64,000 nt of DNA, from the NCBI RefSeq assembly GCF_000331305.1, contig NZ_KB217478.1:3073776-3137775 (forward strand), given 5' to 3'. This stretch comes from Calothrix sp. PCC 7103. GTDB lineage: Bacteria > Cyanobacteriota > Cyanobacteriia > Cyanobacteriales > Nostocaceae. The position numbers and the translations under genes are program-made. The notes under the pieces were generated by a model that saw nothing but the letters and a program-made list of their open reading frames with translations, did no database searches and had not been told where the DNA came from. Below are positions 17,060 through 26,814 of this stretch, piece after piece (the first letter of the stretch is position 1; the number at the start of each line of letters is the position of its first letter).

Positions 17060-17101
17060 TTTTTTATGACTTAATTATAAATTTTGATAAGTAAAATAAA
17101 T

Positions 17102-17135
17102 AATGTAGAGACCGAATATATTCAGCCTCTACATT
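17102..17135. terminator. GTAGAGACC-type hairpin repeat, bidirectional terminator candidate
   Basis: AATGTAGAG and CTCTACATT arms with an imperfect middle, in the 101-base gap between two convergent genes. Confidence 0.65.
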
Positions 17136-17160
17136 ATCGCGAAATTAATAAAATGGAATA

Positions 17161-17616
17161 CTAATTGCTAAAAGCGTCTTTGATGTTTTCAACAGTACGT
17201 TGAACTGCGTTCATATTTTTGTCTATGGCCTTTTCAGTACGAGCTGCGTCTTCCTCTGCTCTTTGCTGAATTGTAGCCGCATCACTCTTCGCTTTACGCG
17301 CAATAGGATTATTGTCATCTGTTGCGTTGTCTACTTTAGAAGCGTTGCTCTTTGCAGCATCCTTGACAAAATCTTTTGTATTTTCAACAAAACCTTTAGA
17401 TTTTCCTTTGGTTTCACTGGCTGCTTCATGAGCTTGATCAGCTGCGTCTCTTGATGCGATTAAAATTTGATTCTGAGAAGCTAATGCTGCGGTGTTTGAA
17501 AAATAAGCACCCTGCCAAACAAAGGTGAATGCTGATAGACAAAATAGAGTTGTAGCTATCCAGCGTCCTATCGTCGAAAGCCCTTTTGTGAAGTAATTTA
17601 GTTTCATCGGATACAA
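17161..17616 (-). CDS. Exported helical protein with LEA-like repeats
   Basis: 151 residues (ATG 17616; ATG 17607 is also possible). A membrane/signal segment, WIATTLFCLSAFTFVWQGAYF, ends near residue 40. The rest is charged and helical with repeated Lys/Ala/Asp patterns (DQAHEAASETKGKSKGFVEN, TKDFVKDAAKSNASK, KSDAATIQQRAEEDAARTEK), resembling late-embryogenesis-abundant or CsbD-like stress proteins in composition. No family assigned with confidence. Convergent with the kinase gene. Confidence 0.6.
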   Translation of the reverse strand: MYPMKLNYFTKGLSTIGRWIATTLFCLSAFTFVWQGAYFSNTAALASQNQILIASRDAADQAHEAASETKGKSKGFVENTKDFVKDAAKSNASKVDNATDDNNPIARKAKSDAATIQQRAEEDAARTEKAIDKNMNAVQRTVENIKDAFSN

Positions 17617-17773
17617 TTATTGTTACATTTGACATTTCATTTTTACTTCATCTGACTTATTGCATAAATCTTTCTCTAGAAAGAGGTTGCTCCATCATAG
17701 GTTAATAGATGAATTCACTATTTAGATAGATTGTACTCGGCGCCGTCTCGGACTTGATATCTAATCAATAAAA

Positions 17774-18013
17774 TCATAATTTTGGTTCTAGCTTACTCGC
17801 TTGCACCATAATAACGGTCATGCCGATATCGCTGCCTTTAGAGTGAAGTTCCCCTGGTTCAAAGAAGGCGCCTTGACCAGCTTTAAGTTCAAAGTAAATA
17901 CAGTATATTTGTACTTTGCTACTTCCATCTCCTAGATGCACGCTCTTGGCAGATATTCTCTCAAACATCTTGATTGGTTGTGCGAGGTTGGGTAAAAATT
18001 CTATAATTTTCAT
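17774..18013 (-). CDS. Short cupin-like protein, probably internally deleted
   Basis: 79 residues. MKIIEFLPNLAQPIKMFERI and SVHLGDGSSKVQIYCIYFE give the first strands of a small cupin, and LKAGQGAFFEPGELHSKGSD gives its last metal-binding His motif. The segment that normally carries the first His motif (about 30 residues, of the IGKHPTG..FxVVxGxG type) is absent between CIYFE and LKAGQG. I infer an in-frame deletion; the product would lack most metal ligands. No clear partner genes. Confidence 0.55.
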   Translation of the reverse strand: MKIIEFLPNLAQPIKMFERISAKSVHLGDGSSKVQIYCIYFELKAGQGAFFEPGELHSKGSDIGMTVIMVQASKLEPKL

Positions 18014-18109
18014 GGTAATAATCTCGTAAATTAAAATATTAAAATTTTTATAGAAAATGTTACATAGTAAGTGAGTTAAACTGCGTGTTGGTAGCGGAGG
18101 GAAATAAAT

Positions 18110-20470
18110 GTGGGTAAATTGGTTGTTTTAAAGTTTGGAAAGGGTAGCTTTAAAGAGGGTTTCCCTGTTACGTTTCAAATTGGAGAGGAAAATACTCCAC
18201 CTTCAACGGAAATTATGGGTGAGCTTCCTAGCAATGAAGTTCTACCGCAAAGTTATCAGCATTGGCAAGGCATATACCGTAATCTGGATTGGGTGGGAAG
18301 ACCTGTTAGTATTTCCACCGGAAGAACTAAACGTTCAGCAGATGAAGAATGTTTGACGGCAGCAAAAATCGTCAATCAGCAACTTAACGATTGGCTAAAA
18401 TCACCTTCTTTTCTACCTATCCGCGAAAAATGGTTAGAAAAGTTACTGCCAAATGATGATTTGCAGGTATTGATTCAAACTCAAGATAACCAATTGCAAA
18501 AATTACCCTGGCATTTATGGGATATGCTGGAGCGTTATTCCAAGGTGGAAGTAGCATTAACTCCTGTTAATTATGATCGGATAATTCGAGAACTAAAACC
18601 TACAAGTGCTGTCAAAATTCTTGCCATTTTGGGCAACAGTACGGGAATTGATATTGAAGCAGATCGAAAATTATTAACCGAATTACCAAATGCGAATATC
18701 AATTTTATGGTGGAACCACCTCGCAGTGAGTTGACGGAGCAACTGTGGGAAGAAAGCTGGCAAATACTTTTTTTTGCAGGACATAGTTCTAGTCAAGCCA
18801 ACGGTGAAACAGGGCAAATATATATTAACCAAAATGACAGTTTAACAATTAGTCAGTTAAAATATGCTCTCAAAAAAGCTGTAGATAACGGTTTACAGTT
18901 AGCAATTTTTAATTCTTGCGATGGTTTAGGATTAGCAAAAGAGCTTATTGATTTGCAAATACCTTATTTGATTGTGATGCGGGAAATTGTCCCAGATAAA
19001 GTTGCTCAAGAGTTCTTAAAGTATTTTTTGAAAGCATTTGTGATTGGCGAACCCCTTTATAAAGCGTTACGAGAAGCGAGGGAACGTTTGCAAGGATTAG
19101 AAGGTAAATTTCCTTGTGCAAGTTGGTTACCAACAATATATCAACATCAAGCAGAAGTGCCTTTAACTTGGCAAAATATGATTGTAAGAGTTCCAAATGC
19201 AGTAAGCAATAATAATATATTCACAAAGCGAGGATTGATAAATTTAGTTATATCTAGTTTATTAGTGACTAGCTTGGTGAGTGGAATGCGTTTGTTTGGA
19301 TTATTGGAAGCACTAGAATTGCCAGCATTCGACCAGATGATGAAATTGCGACCCAGCGAAGGAATTGACGAGCGTCTATTAATTGTAACAATAGATGATA
19401 GTGATGTTGAAGCCCAACGACAAAGAGGAGAAGAACTGAAAGGAGTTTCAATTTCTGATAAATCTTTGGAACGCTTGTTAGAAATTTTACAGAAATACAA
19501 GCCGAGTGTAATTGGTCTAGATATTTACCGCGATTTTAAGACCAATTCCCAACATCAAAACCTGATTGCAAATTTAAAAAATACCGATAATTTAGTAGGT
19601 ATTTGTAAAGTCAGCAGTACAAAACTTGACCCCTATGGTGTGCGTCCTCCTCATGAAATTCCTGTAGAACGTTTAGGATTTAGTGACTTTGTAGACGACA
19701 CAGATAACGTATTGCGGCGCCAGTTATTGTCGATGAACCCAGAGGCAAATTCTCATTGTCAGGCATCTTATGCTTTGAGTTTACAACTAGCTTCTCGCTA
19801 TCTATTGCAAGTTCATAATATTCAAACAAATTTGACTGCTGATGGTAAAAACTGGCAGATTGGTAATGTCGTTTTTCAGAGGTTGCAATCGCATGGTGGC
19901 GGTTATCAAAGTATTGATGCCAATAGCGAACAAATTATACTGAACTATCGCGCGGGTAATGATGTTGCTCAAAAATTAACATTAAGACAACTGTTTGCTG
20001 CTGCTGAGGATAATCCTACTGCCCTCAAAAAATTTATTGAAAATAAAATTGTATTAATTGGTATCACTAAAAGTGGCGCCGAAGATAGGTGGCAAACTCC
20101 CTATGGAAGACTTTTACAAAACCAAATGCCAGGGGTTGAGGTACAAGCCCATATGGTTAGTCAAATACTTAGTAGTGTATTAGACAAACGTCCACTAATA
20201 GGAGTATTATCACCGTGGAGTGATACAGCTTGGATTTTGGGCTGGTCTATTGTTGGAGGGTTAGCAGGTGTATATTGCTACCATCCGGTATTGGGTAAGC
20301 ATCTGTTTCCTAAAATATCTTTAGCTTTGTTGCTGAGTTGCGGAATTCTCTATGGAGTTTGTTTTTATATGTTAATTCAAGGCACTTGGATGGCATTTGT
20401 ACCATCAGCGATAGCTTTAGTGGGAACAACAAGTATAAGTATTGTCGTCATTGTTAAAGTTAAATCATAA
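18110..20470 (+). CDS. CHAT-CHASE2 domain membrane protein
   Basis: 786 residues from GTG 18110 behind GGAGGG. Residues about 130-350 are a CHAT (caspase-like) domain with the candidate dyad His in LFFAGHSSSQANGETG (about 225) and Cys in LAIFNSCDGLGLA (about 270). After a first membrane segment (about 377-395) comes a CHASE2 sensory domain (DQMMKLRPSEGIDERLLIVT, DDSDVE..., KFIENKIVLIGITKSGAEDR) at about 400-690. Three closely spaced membrane helices end the protein (about 705-785). The plan suggests an extracytoplasmic sensor coupled to a cytoplasmic CHAT module. First gene of the two-partner secretion locus. An ATG two bases earlier is out of frame and gives only seven residues. Confidence 0.88.
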   Translation: MGKLVVLKFGKGSFKEGFPVTFQIGEENTPPSTEIMGELPSNEVLPQSYQHWQGIYRNLDWVGRPVSISTGRTKRSADEECLTAAKIVNQQLNDWLKSPSFLPIREKWLEKLLPNDDLQVLIQTQDNQLQKLPWHLWDMLERYSKVEVALTPVNYDRIIRELKPTSAVKILAILGNSTGIDIEADRKLLTELPNANINFMVEPPRSELTEQLWEESWQILFFAGHSSSQANGETGQIYINQNDSLTISQLKYALKKAVDNGLQLAIFNSCDGLGLAKELIDLQIPYLIVMREIVPDKVAQEFLKYFLKAFVIGEPLYKALREARERLQGLEGKFPCASWLPTIYQHQAEVPLTWQNMIVRVPNAVSNNNIFTKRGLINLVISSLLVTSLVSGMRLFGLLEALELPAFDQMMKLRPSEGIDERLLIVTIDDSDVEAQRQRGEELKGVSISDKSLERLLEILQKYKPSVIGLDIYRDFKTNSQHQNLIANLKNTDNLVGICKVSSTKLDPYGVRPPHEIPVERLGFSDFVDDTDNVLRRQLLSMNPEANSHCQASYALSLQLASRYLLQVHNIQTNLTADGKNWQIGNVVFQRLQSHGGGYQSIDANSEQIILNYRAGNDVAQKLTLRQLFAAAEDNPTALKKFIENKIVLIGITKSGAEDRWQTPYGRLLQNQMPGVEVQAHMVSQILSSVLDKRPLIGVLSPWSDTAWILGWSIVGGLAGVYCYHPVLGKHLFPKISLALLLSCGILYGVCFYMLIQGTWMAFVPSAIALVGTTSISIVVIVKVKS

Positions 20471-20545
20471 GTTTTTATTTTTTAGGTAACTGTCAAGAGA
20501 TTAAGAACCTGCAACAGTAATAAGTCATTTGTGAGGACTAAATCG

Positions 20546-21343
20546 ATGAATTTTGTTTGGCTGCCAGTAAAGGCTAGTTTAATATTGATTCTTAGTTCTA
20601 TAATCTTCATTCCCTATAACGGGTTTTTACAGATAGAACCTGCTTACTCAAATAAACAAAACCAAAAAATTAAATTTACCTTACCAGCACCACCACCAGG
20701 AAGAGCAGTTGGTGGACGTTCTCGTGGTGGTGGACGCAGAGGCCCTTGCCCAGATGTAGAAACTAACTTAACTGCTTTAGTGCCTTTTACGCAAAAGACT
20801 GTAAAATTGGGGCAAACGGAACACGTAAAGGAAAATGTTTGGGGATTAACCACTAGCTTGCGTCCTCAATTCCCTTTTTACGTTCCCTTCACCAACAAGT
20901 ATTCTTTTCCAACAGAATTTCTTCTCCAAGATGAGGAATCCAAGAAAATAATTTATCAATCAGCAGTTAAATTGCCAAGTCAACCAGGTATTATCTCCGT
21001 TTCTCTTCCTGAAACAGTCAAACCATTGGAAGCAAATAAAAATTATCGCTGGTTCTTTAATATCTACTGCGAACCACAAAAACCAATTCCTTCACTCCGG
21101 GTAGAAGGTGTTGTGCGACGAGTTACATTGAGTAGAGAGTTTAACCAAAAAATTAATGCCACTGAACCTCGTAAACAAGTTAAATTATATGCCACAGAGG
21201 GTATTTGGTTTGATGCTCTTAATACATTGGCAAGATTACGACAACAGGAACCAGAAAATAAAGAGCTAGTTGAGACTTGGGTGAGTTTGCTCGAAAGTAT
21301 TGGCTTGAGCGATATTGCCAAACAACCATTGGTTGAACAGTGA
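20546..21343 (+). CDS. DUF928 secreted protein
   Basis: 265 residues from ATG 20546, preceded by GAGG; a GTG at 20531 is the alternative. Signal peptide about 1-37. The Gly/Arg stretch PPPGRAVGGRSRGGGRRGPC is followed by the DUF928 core: LTALVPFTQKT, TTSLRPQFPFYVPF, EFLLQDEESKKIIYQ, YRWFFNIYCEPQKP and VEGVVRRV. Function unknown; in cyanobacteria this family commonly sits beside CHAT and two-partner secretion genes, as here. Confidence 0.88.
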   Translation: MNFVWLPVKASLILILSSIIFIPYNGFLQIEPAYSNKQNQKIKFTLPAPPPGRAVGGRSRGGGRRGPCPDVETNLTALVPFTQKTVKLGQTEHVKENVWGLTTSLRPQFPFYVPFTNKYSFPTEFLLQDEESKKIIYQSAVKLPSQPGIISVSLPETVKPLEANKNYRWFFNIYCEPQKPIPSLRVEGVVRRVTLSREFNQKINATEPRKQVKLYATEGIWFDALNTLARLRQQEPENKELVETWVSLLESIGLSDIAKQPLVEQ

Positions 21344-21441
21344 ACTTTTGTAAAATTATTGCATAATTTTAGTGTCAACTACGTATATGTACTAAGGAAC
21401 TCCGTTTTTAATGCTCAAGCAATTTTTTAAATACCAGTGCC

Positions 21442-24078
21442 ATGAAATTAATATTTCATTTACTTAGTTTCTCCATTGTCGCATTTATATTATTACCAAA
21501 AGCGCAAGCACAGATTACAACGGCGCCTGGTGACGCGAATACTATTGTAAATCAAAGTGGAAATACTTTTACTATTACAGGTGGCACTCAAGTTGATAAG
21601 AATGTATTTCACAGTCTACAAAAGTTTGGATTAAATGATTTGCAGATTGCAGACTTTGTAACGAATCCTGGAACTAAAAATATTTTAGGAAGAGTTACTG
21701 GTGGAGATGCTTCGGTAATTAATGGGTTAATTAAAGTTACGGGTAGCAATGCTAACTTGTATTTAATGAATCCAGCCGGGATTATATTTGGTTCTGGCGC
21801 CAGGTTAGATGTTCCTGGGTCTTTTACTGCGACAACCGCGAACGGAATTGAGTTTGGGAATAAGTGGTTTAATGCGTTTGGTGTAAATAATTACGCTGAC
21901 TTGATTGGAGAACCTAGTTCATTTGCATTTACCATGAGTCAACCGGGAGCTATCGCAATTGATGGGTTTGGTAATTTAGCTATAAAACCGGGACAAAATT
22001 TAACTCTTCTTGGTGGTACTGTTGTTAATACAAGGGGACTCAGCGCTCCTGGAGGGCAGGTAACGGTTGCGACTGTATCTGGGGAAAGTATAGTTAAAAT
22101 TACACAGCCAGGAAATATTTTGAGTCTCGAAACTCAACCAATCTCAACAGCACCTAGTTTACCGAATAATTGGTCGTTACCTATTTTATCTCTCCCCGCA
22201 TTATTAACGGGTGGAGGAGTTACGAATGCAACGGGTTTAACAATCAGTGGAGATATAGTAAAACTGACGGGTTCAGGTTTAAAAATAGAAAACGGGGATT
22301 TAGTAGTAGATAGTGTTGATGCTGAAAATTCCACACTATCATCGAGTCGTAATTTAATTTCTGTTGGTCAATCGGGACAGGGGTTAACAACATCTGGAAA
22401 CTTAAGCTTATTAGCTAAAGATACTATAAATTTATTTGATGGTGCGGGGTTTGACGAATTCTTTATTCTGCAAACGGGAGGAAACTTAAAAATTCAAGGA
22501 AATCAAAATATTAATATTGAGTTAGCTAATGAAAAATCTATCTTTCAGGCAGGCGGTAATCTTTATTTAGTCAGCGATGGTACAATTAGTGGTAATACTC
22601 GTTTTATTACAGGTAAAAATTTTTCAGTCCAGAATTTATCTGGTGGAACAGGTAATTTTAGTTCTAGTTTTCTCAGCCCAGTTGGAACTAATTCTCAAGG
22701 GATAATTAGCTCTAATGGTGATGTAACTTTTGGTAATTATAAAGGTTCTTCTCTTAAAGTAGAAGCGAAAGGCAGTATCGTAGGTGGTGATATTGAAATT
22801 ACACAACCAAATGCTTCTTTAGTAGGAACAGACCCAGATATTGCCACATTAAAAAATAGCTCATCGTTGATTTTGCGAGCAGGTTTGAGTGAATTAGGCA
22901 ATCCAACAACTATTTCTCCAACTTCTATTAATACAACAAGTTTTTCCAGCACAAATACTTCTACACCAGTAGGAAATATTACAGTAGGAAATATTACTAT
23001 TGAACCAACGAGCAGTGAGATTTTAGGTCCCGTGATTCTCTCCGCCAAAAATGATATTAACGTAAATGGAAATCTTTCTTTAGGAAATTTTATATTGGAT
23101 GGTTCTTTCAACGGTATAAATAGTCCGCTGATTTTGAATTCTTCAGAAGGTGGTATTTTAGTTAGAGGTGACATAAATGCTGGTAATACTACACTTTCTG
23201 GCGCCAAAAATATTAATATAGGAGATTTAAGAGTAATATCATCAGATGGATTTGGTCGGATAAATGATTTTGCATTTCTATCTTCAGAAACTGGAAAAAT
23301 TACAGTTAATACTATTCGCGTTCCTTTTGGCAGTATAGGTATTAATGCTGCCGATACATTTCAAGCAAAAGATACTTTCTTAAGTTCATTTACTTTTACT
23401 GGCCCTAGCGAACTTCCAGTTAGTATTCAAGCCCAAGGAAATATAAATATTCAACATGGTGGAGTAAAATTCACTGAAGGGGTTGGTGTTGAAAAAGATG
23501 CGAATGGAAATACTATATACCGAGTCAAAGCTGATGGAAGAAGAGTTTTCTTTAAAGGTAAAGACGATATTGGTCAAATTGTTTTTGTTGACGAAAATGG
23601 GAACCCTGTCCCAGATAGACCTGTAACTGTCAACAGTGTTGCTTTTGATGCCAACAATATTTCACCGGATGAAAGTTTTACTGCTGGGTTGATTGTTAAA
23701 AAGGGAGGAGTTGATGCTGGTCTATACGGCGCTTTTGGTGATACATTTTTAGAGGGAAGTTCCGATATTAATGTGGTAGCTGTTCCCAAACCTAAAACCG
23801 ATGTTTCTTCTGGCAATGGAACATCAAATAATCAAAATTCTCCCGATGGACAAATTGTCCAACGTCAATTAAATCAAGATGAAAAAAATGATGTTTGTTC
23901 TCCAAAAAATTCAACCATAGCTTTAAACCGTGGAGAAAATACTCGTGGGGGGAATGCAACGAATAACTCCCAACCACGAACAAATGACCCATGTAAGACA
24001 ACAAATGATAAAAATAATATCCTGAAAGTAGTGCCAGATAATCGATTGAATTCTAATTCCGATAAACCACAATCTTGA
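21442..24078 (+). CDS. Two-partner secretion exoprotein (TpsA, filamentous haemagglutinin N-terminal domain)
   Basis: 878 residues. Signal peptide about 1-23 (ends KAQAQ). TPS domain about 24-270: VNQSGNTFTITGGTQVDKNV, FHSLQKFGL, NILGRVTGGDASVINGLIKV, then the signature NLYLMNPAGIIFG. The middle is a Gly/Asn/Ser-rich beta-helix (repeated GNLxLxxxGxI). The C-terminal 110 residues are hydrophilic and disordered-looking with two Cys (NDVCSPKN, NDPCKTT). Exported by the TpsB protein encoded convergently at 26815-28557. Ligand or target unknown. Confidence 0.92.
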   Translation: MKLIFHLLSFSIVAFILLPKAQAQITTAPGDANTIVNQSGNTFTITGGTQVDKNVFHSLQKFGLNDLQIADFVTNPGTKNILGRVTGGDASVINGLIKVTGSNANLYLMNPAGIIFGSGARLDVPGSFTATTANGIEFGNKWFNAFGVNNYADLIGEPSSFAFTMSQPGAIAIDGFGNLAIKPGQNLTLLGGTVVNTRGLSAPGGQVTVATVSGESIVKITQPGNILSLETQPISTAPSLPNNWSLPILSLPALLTGGGVTNATGLTISGDIVKLTGSGLKIENGDLVVDSVDAENSTLSSSRNLISVGQSGQGLTTSGNLSLLAKDTINLFDGAGFDEFFILQTGGNLKIQGNQNINIELANEKSIFQAGGNLYLVSDGTISGNTRFITGKNFSVQNLSGGTGNFSSSFLSPVGTNSQGIISSNGDVTFGNYKGSSLKVEAKGSIVGGDIEITQPNASLVGTDPDIATLKNSSSLILRAGLSELGNPTTISPTSINTTSFSSTNTSTPVGNITVGNITIEPTSSEILGPVILSAKNDINVNGNLSLGNFILDGSFNGINSPLILNSSEGGILVRGDINAGNTTLSGAKNINIGDLRVISSDGFGRINDFAFLSSETGKITVNTIRVPFGSIGINAADTFQAKDTFLSSFTFTGPSELPVSIQAQGNINIQHGGVKFTEGVGVEKDANGNTIYRVKADGRRVFFKGKDDIGQIVFVDENGNPVPDRPVTVNSVAFDANNISPDESFTAGLIVKKGGVDAGLYGAFGDTFLEGSSDINVVAVPKPKTDVSSGNGTSNNQNSPDGQIVQRQLNQDEKNDVCSPKNSTIALNRGENTRGGNATNNSQPRTNDPCKTTNDKNNILKVVPDNRLNSNSDKPQS

Positions 24079-24157
24079 TTTGGGTAAAAGAAGCAATGAT
24101 TATTTAGAGTAAAGTGGTAACACTACTTTTATATAGCAACCCTAAATCATTTCTAAA

Positions 24158-26809
24158 ATGTTTCTTCTTTTCTTTTCTTACCTTTGCGTCCTTTGCGTCC
24201 TTTGCGGTTCGTTACATCAACATAATGTTTTTTACAAATCAATTAAGGATGCTATTGTCACTAACTTCAGTAGTCTTGCTATTCCTGAACATCATCCCCA
24301 AATACCTTTTCTAGTAAGTAGAGTGAAGTCTCAATTGTATCGTACTCAAGCGGAACAATTATCAGAAAAAGCTTTAAAAAAGTATCAAGCGAATCAATTA
24401 CTAGAAGCTACAGAATTATGGGAAAAAACTTTAAAAATATATCTTCAGTTAGATGACAAGCAAGCAACTGTAAGCACTTTACAGAACTTAATTGTCGTAA
24501 ACCAGCAAATACAAAATTATCCCCAAACAATTACTTATTTACAACAATACCTGACTCTAACGCGAGAACTGAAAGATAAATCAGCAGAAACAGCAGTTCT
24601 AATAAATCTTGCAAAAATCTACGCTAAACAAAGTAAATTTACTAAAGCTGTTCAATATAACCAACAAGCTTTAATGTTGGTGCGTGAAACTGGTAATAAA
24701 ATAGATGAAGGAGCTATTCTGGCTAATTTAGCCATTACTTACAAAACATTGGGTAATTATATTCAAGCTCTTGAAGCAAATAAACAATCGTTAGAGACTC
24801 TTAGGGTGCTAGGGAATCGTAAGAATGAGGGAATAGTTTTTAAGAACTTAGGAAATGTGTATGAAGCTTTAGGGGACTATGATAGTGCAATTGCATCCTA
24901 TGAGAAAAGTTTGCAAATTGCCCGTGAGGTTAATAATAAAGGGGAAGAGGGTAAAACTCTTAGTAATTTAGGTCAAATTTATGCTAATCAAGGTGAGTAC
25001 GAAAAAGCGATTACGACTTTTCAAACCAGTCTCCAAATTAGTTTTTCTATAAATGATATTGCGGGTCAAACAAGTACGTTGATTAATTTGGGTTCTACTT
25101 ACCATTTTTTGGGAAAGTTAGACAAAGCAGTTAATAATTATCAAAAAAGTCTCAAACTTGCTCGACAGATAAAGAATAAGCAACGAGAATTGGAAGCTTT
25201 GGGAAGTTTGGGATTAGCACACGAAGATTTAAAAGACTATCCCCAAGCTATTGAGTATTTGAAAAATAGTTTAGCGATTGCTAGGGAAATTGGTGACCCG
25301 GAAGCTCAAGCGATGGGGTTAAATAATTTAGGACATGTTTTATTTACTGCGGGAAAACTTGAGGAAGCAGAAAAGACGCTTCGTGATGCTGTCGAACTTT
25401 TGGATGGAATGAGACCGGGACTTAGCGATACTTACAAGGTATCAATTTTTGATACTCAAGTTCATTCCTACAATTTACTGCAACAAATTTTAGTAGCTGC
25501 AAATAAACCAGAAGCAGCTTTAGAAGCTACAGAACGAGGACGCGCGCGCGCTTTTGTGGAATTACTTGCTGGTAGATTCTCGAAAGATAAAAACTCAATC
25601 AATACCAATTCCCCTTCTGTAAACAAAATTCAAGAAATTTCTCGTCAGCAAAATGCAACCTTAGTTGAATATTTAATTGTACCTGATGATGACTTTAAGT
25701 TTTTGGGTAAGCAACGCGGTAGGGGTTCAGAATTATTCATTTGGGTAGTAAAACCAACGGGTAAAATTACATTTCGTAAAGTTGATTTAAAGCCCTTATG
25801 GAAGCATAATTTAACTCTTGATGATCTAGTTAACGCCAGTCGCTGTTTGGTTCAAGGTATTGTATGTGAGCAGCAGAGGCAAAATATTTTGAAGTTAGGA
25901 GAAGAAAAAAATTATAATTATATTGGACTCCGTAAACTGCATCAATTTCTGATTGAACCAATTGCAGATTTGTTACCAAAAGATGAAAATGAACGTGTGA
26001 TTTTTATACCTCAAGAATCATTATTTTTAACTCCCTTCGCGGCACTGCAAGATGCTGAAGGTAAATATTTAATTGAAAAACATACGATTCTTACCGCTCC
26101 AGCAATTCAAGTATTAGATTTAACTCGTAAGCAAAAAAATCGTTTAGCACAGCAAAATCTAACTGGTTTAAAACCTTTAATAGTGGGTAATCCAACTATG
26201 CCCACAGTATCTGTAAATGGTGAACAAGCTCAACAACTAGCAGTATTACCAGAATCACAAGCAGAAGCAATAGAAATAGCAAAAATGTTCCAGCAAGAAG
26301 CAATTATTGGTTCTAAAGCAACTAAAGCTGCTGTAAAAAAACAATTATCTCAAGCGAATCTCATACATTTAGCAACCCACGGACTTTTGGAATACCGCAG
26401 TTCTAATACTAGCTCCTCATTGCAGGGCTTAGGAATACCAGGAGCGATAGCTTTAGCACCTTCAGACCAAGATGATGGTTTACTAACTGCGGCAGAAATT
26501 TTTGATTTGCGTTTGGTCGCTTCTTTAGTGGTTTTGAGTGCTTGTGATACAGGTGTAGGAAGGATTACCGGAGATGGCGTAATTGGACTTTCGCGCGCTT
26601 TTATATCCGCAGGAACACCTAGTATATTAGTATCTTTATGGACTGTTCCTGATGAGAAAACAAGACTATTAATGATTGGTTTTTATCAGGAATTACAGCA
26701 AAATCCTGATAAAGCTATAGCATTAAGAAAAGCTATGCTGCAACTGATGGAGTTTGGTTTGGAGCCATTAGATTGGGCTGGCTTTACCTTAGTAGGTGAG
26801 ACAAATTAA
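24158..26809 (+). CDS. TPR-CHAT domain protein
   Basis: 883 residues as read from 24158. About 8 tetratricopeptide repeats cover residues 65-420 (GNYIQALEANKQSLETLRVLGN, GDYDSAIASYEKSLQIAREV, GEYEKAITTFQTSLQISFSI). The CHAT protease-like domain is at about 590-883, with the His in LIHLATHGLLEY (about 741) and Cys in VVLSACDTGVGRITGDG (about 796). The first 25 residues (FFSYLCVLCVLCGSLHQ) are the translation of an interspersed TTTGCGTCC repeat and replace the expected signal peptide, so the true start may lie downstream. It contains no GGCGCC site, unlike most neighbours. Confidence 0.88.
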   Translation: MFLLFFSYLCVLCVLCGSLHQHNVFYKSIKDAIVTNFSSLAIPEHHPQIPFLVSRVKSQLYRTQAEQLSEKALKKYQANQLLEATELWEKTLKIYLQLDDKQATVSTLQNLIVVNQQIQNYPQTITYLQQYLTLTRELKDKSAETAVLINLAKIYAKQSKFTKAVQYNQQALMLVRETGNKIDEGAILANLAITYKTLGNYIQALEANKQSLETLRVLGNRKNEGIVFKNLGNVYEALGDYDSAIASYEKSLQIAREVNNKGEEGKTLSNLGQIYANQGEYEKAITTFQTSLQISFSINDIAGQTSTLINLGSTYHFLGKLDKAVNNYQKSLKLARQIKNKQRELEALGSLGLAHEDLKDYPQAIEYLKNSLAIAREIGDPEAQAMGLNNLGHVLFTAGKLEEAEKTLRDAVELLDGMRPGLSDTYKVSIFDTQVHSYNLLQQILVAANKPEAALEATERGRARAFVELLAGRFSKDKNSINTNSPSVNKIQEISRQQNATLVEYLIVPDDDFKFLGKQRGRGSELFIWVVKPTGKITFRKVDLKPLWKHNLTLDDLVNASRCLVQGIVCEQQRQNILKLGEEKNYNYIGLRKLHQFLIEPIADLLPKDENERVIFIPQESLFLTPFAALQDAEGKYLIEKHTILTAPAIQVLDLTRKQKNRLAQQNLTGLKPLIVGNPTMPTVSVNGEQAQQLAVLPESQAEAIEIAKMFQQEAIIGSKATKAAVKKQLSQANLIHLATHGLLEYRSSNTSSSLQGLGIPGAIALAPSDQDDGLLTAAEIFDLRLVASLVVLSACDTGVGRITGDGVIGLSRAFISAGTPSILVSLWTVPDEKTRLLMIGFYQELQQNPDKAIALRKAMLQLMEFGLEPLDWAGFTLVGETN

Positions 26810-26814
26810 TAACA

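Noticed and set aside
20644-20853. 69-residue minus-strand ORF in the DUF928 gene
   Set aside because: Complement of the Gly/Arg/Pro-rich segment; shadow frame.
22737-23207. 156-residue minus-strand ORF inside the TpsA gene
   Set aside because: Antisense shadow of a low-complexity Gly/Asn/Ser-rich coding region, with no independent start signal.
24158-26809. TPR-CHAT protein as part of a type III-E (Craspase-like) CRISPR system
   Set aside because: No Cas7-11-like protein or array nearby; the neighbours are two-partner secretion genes.
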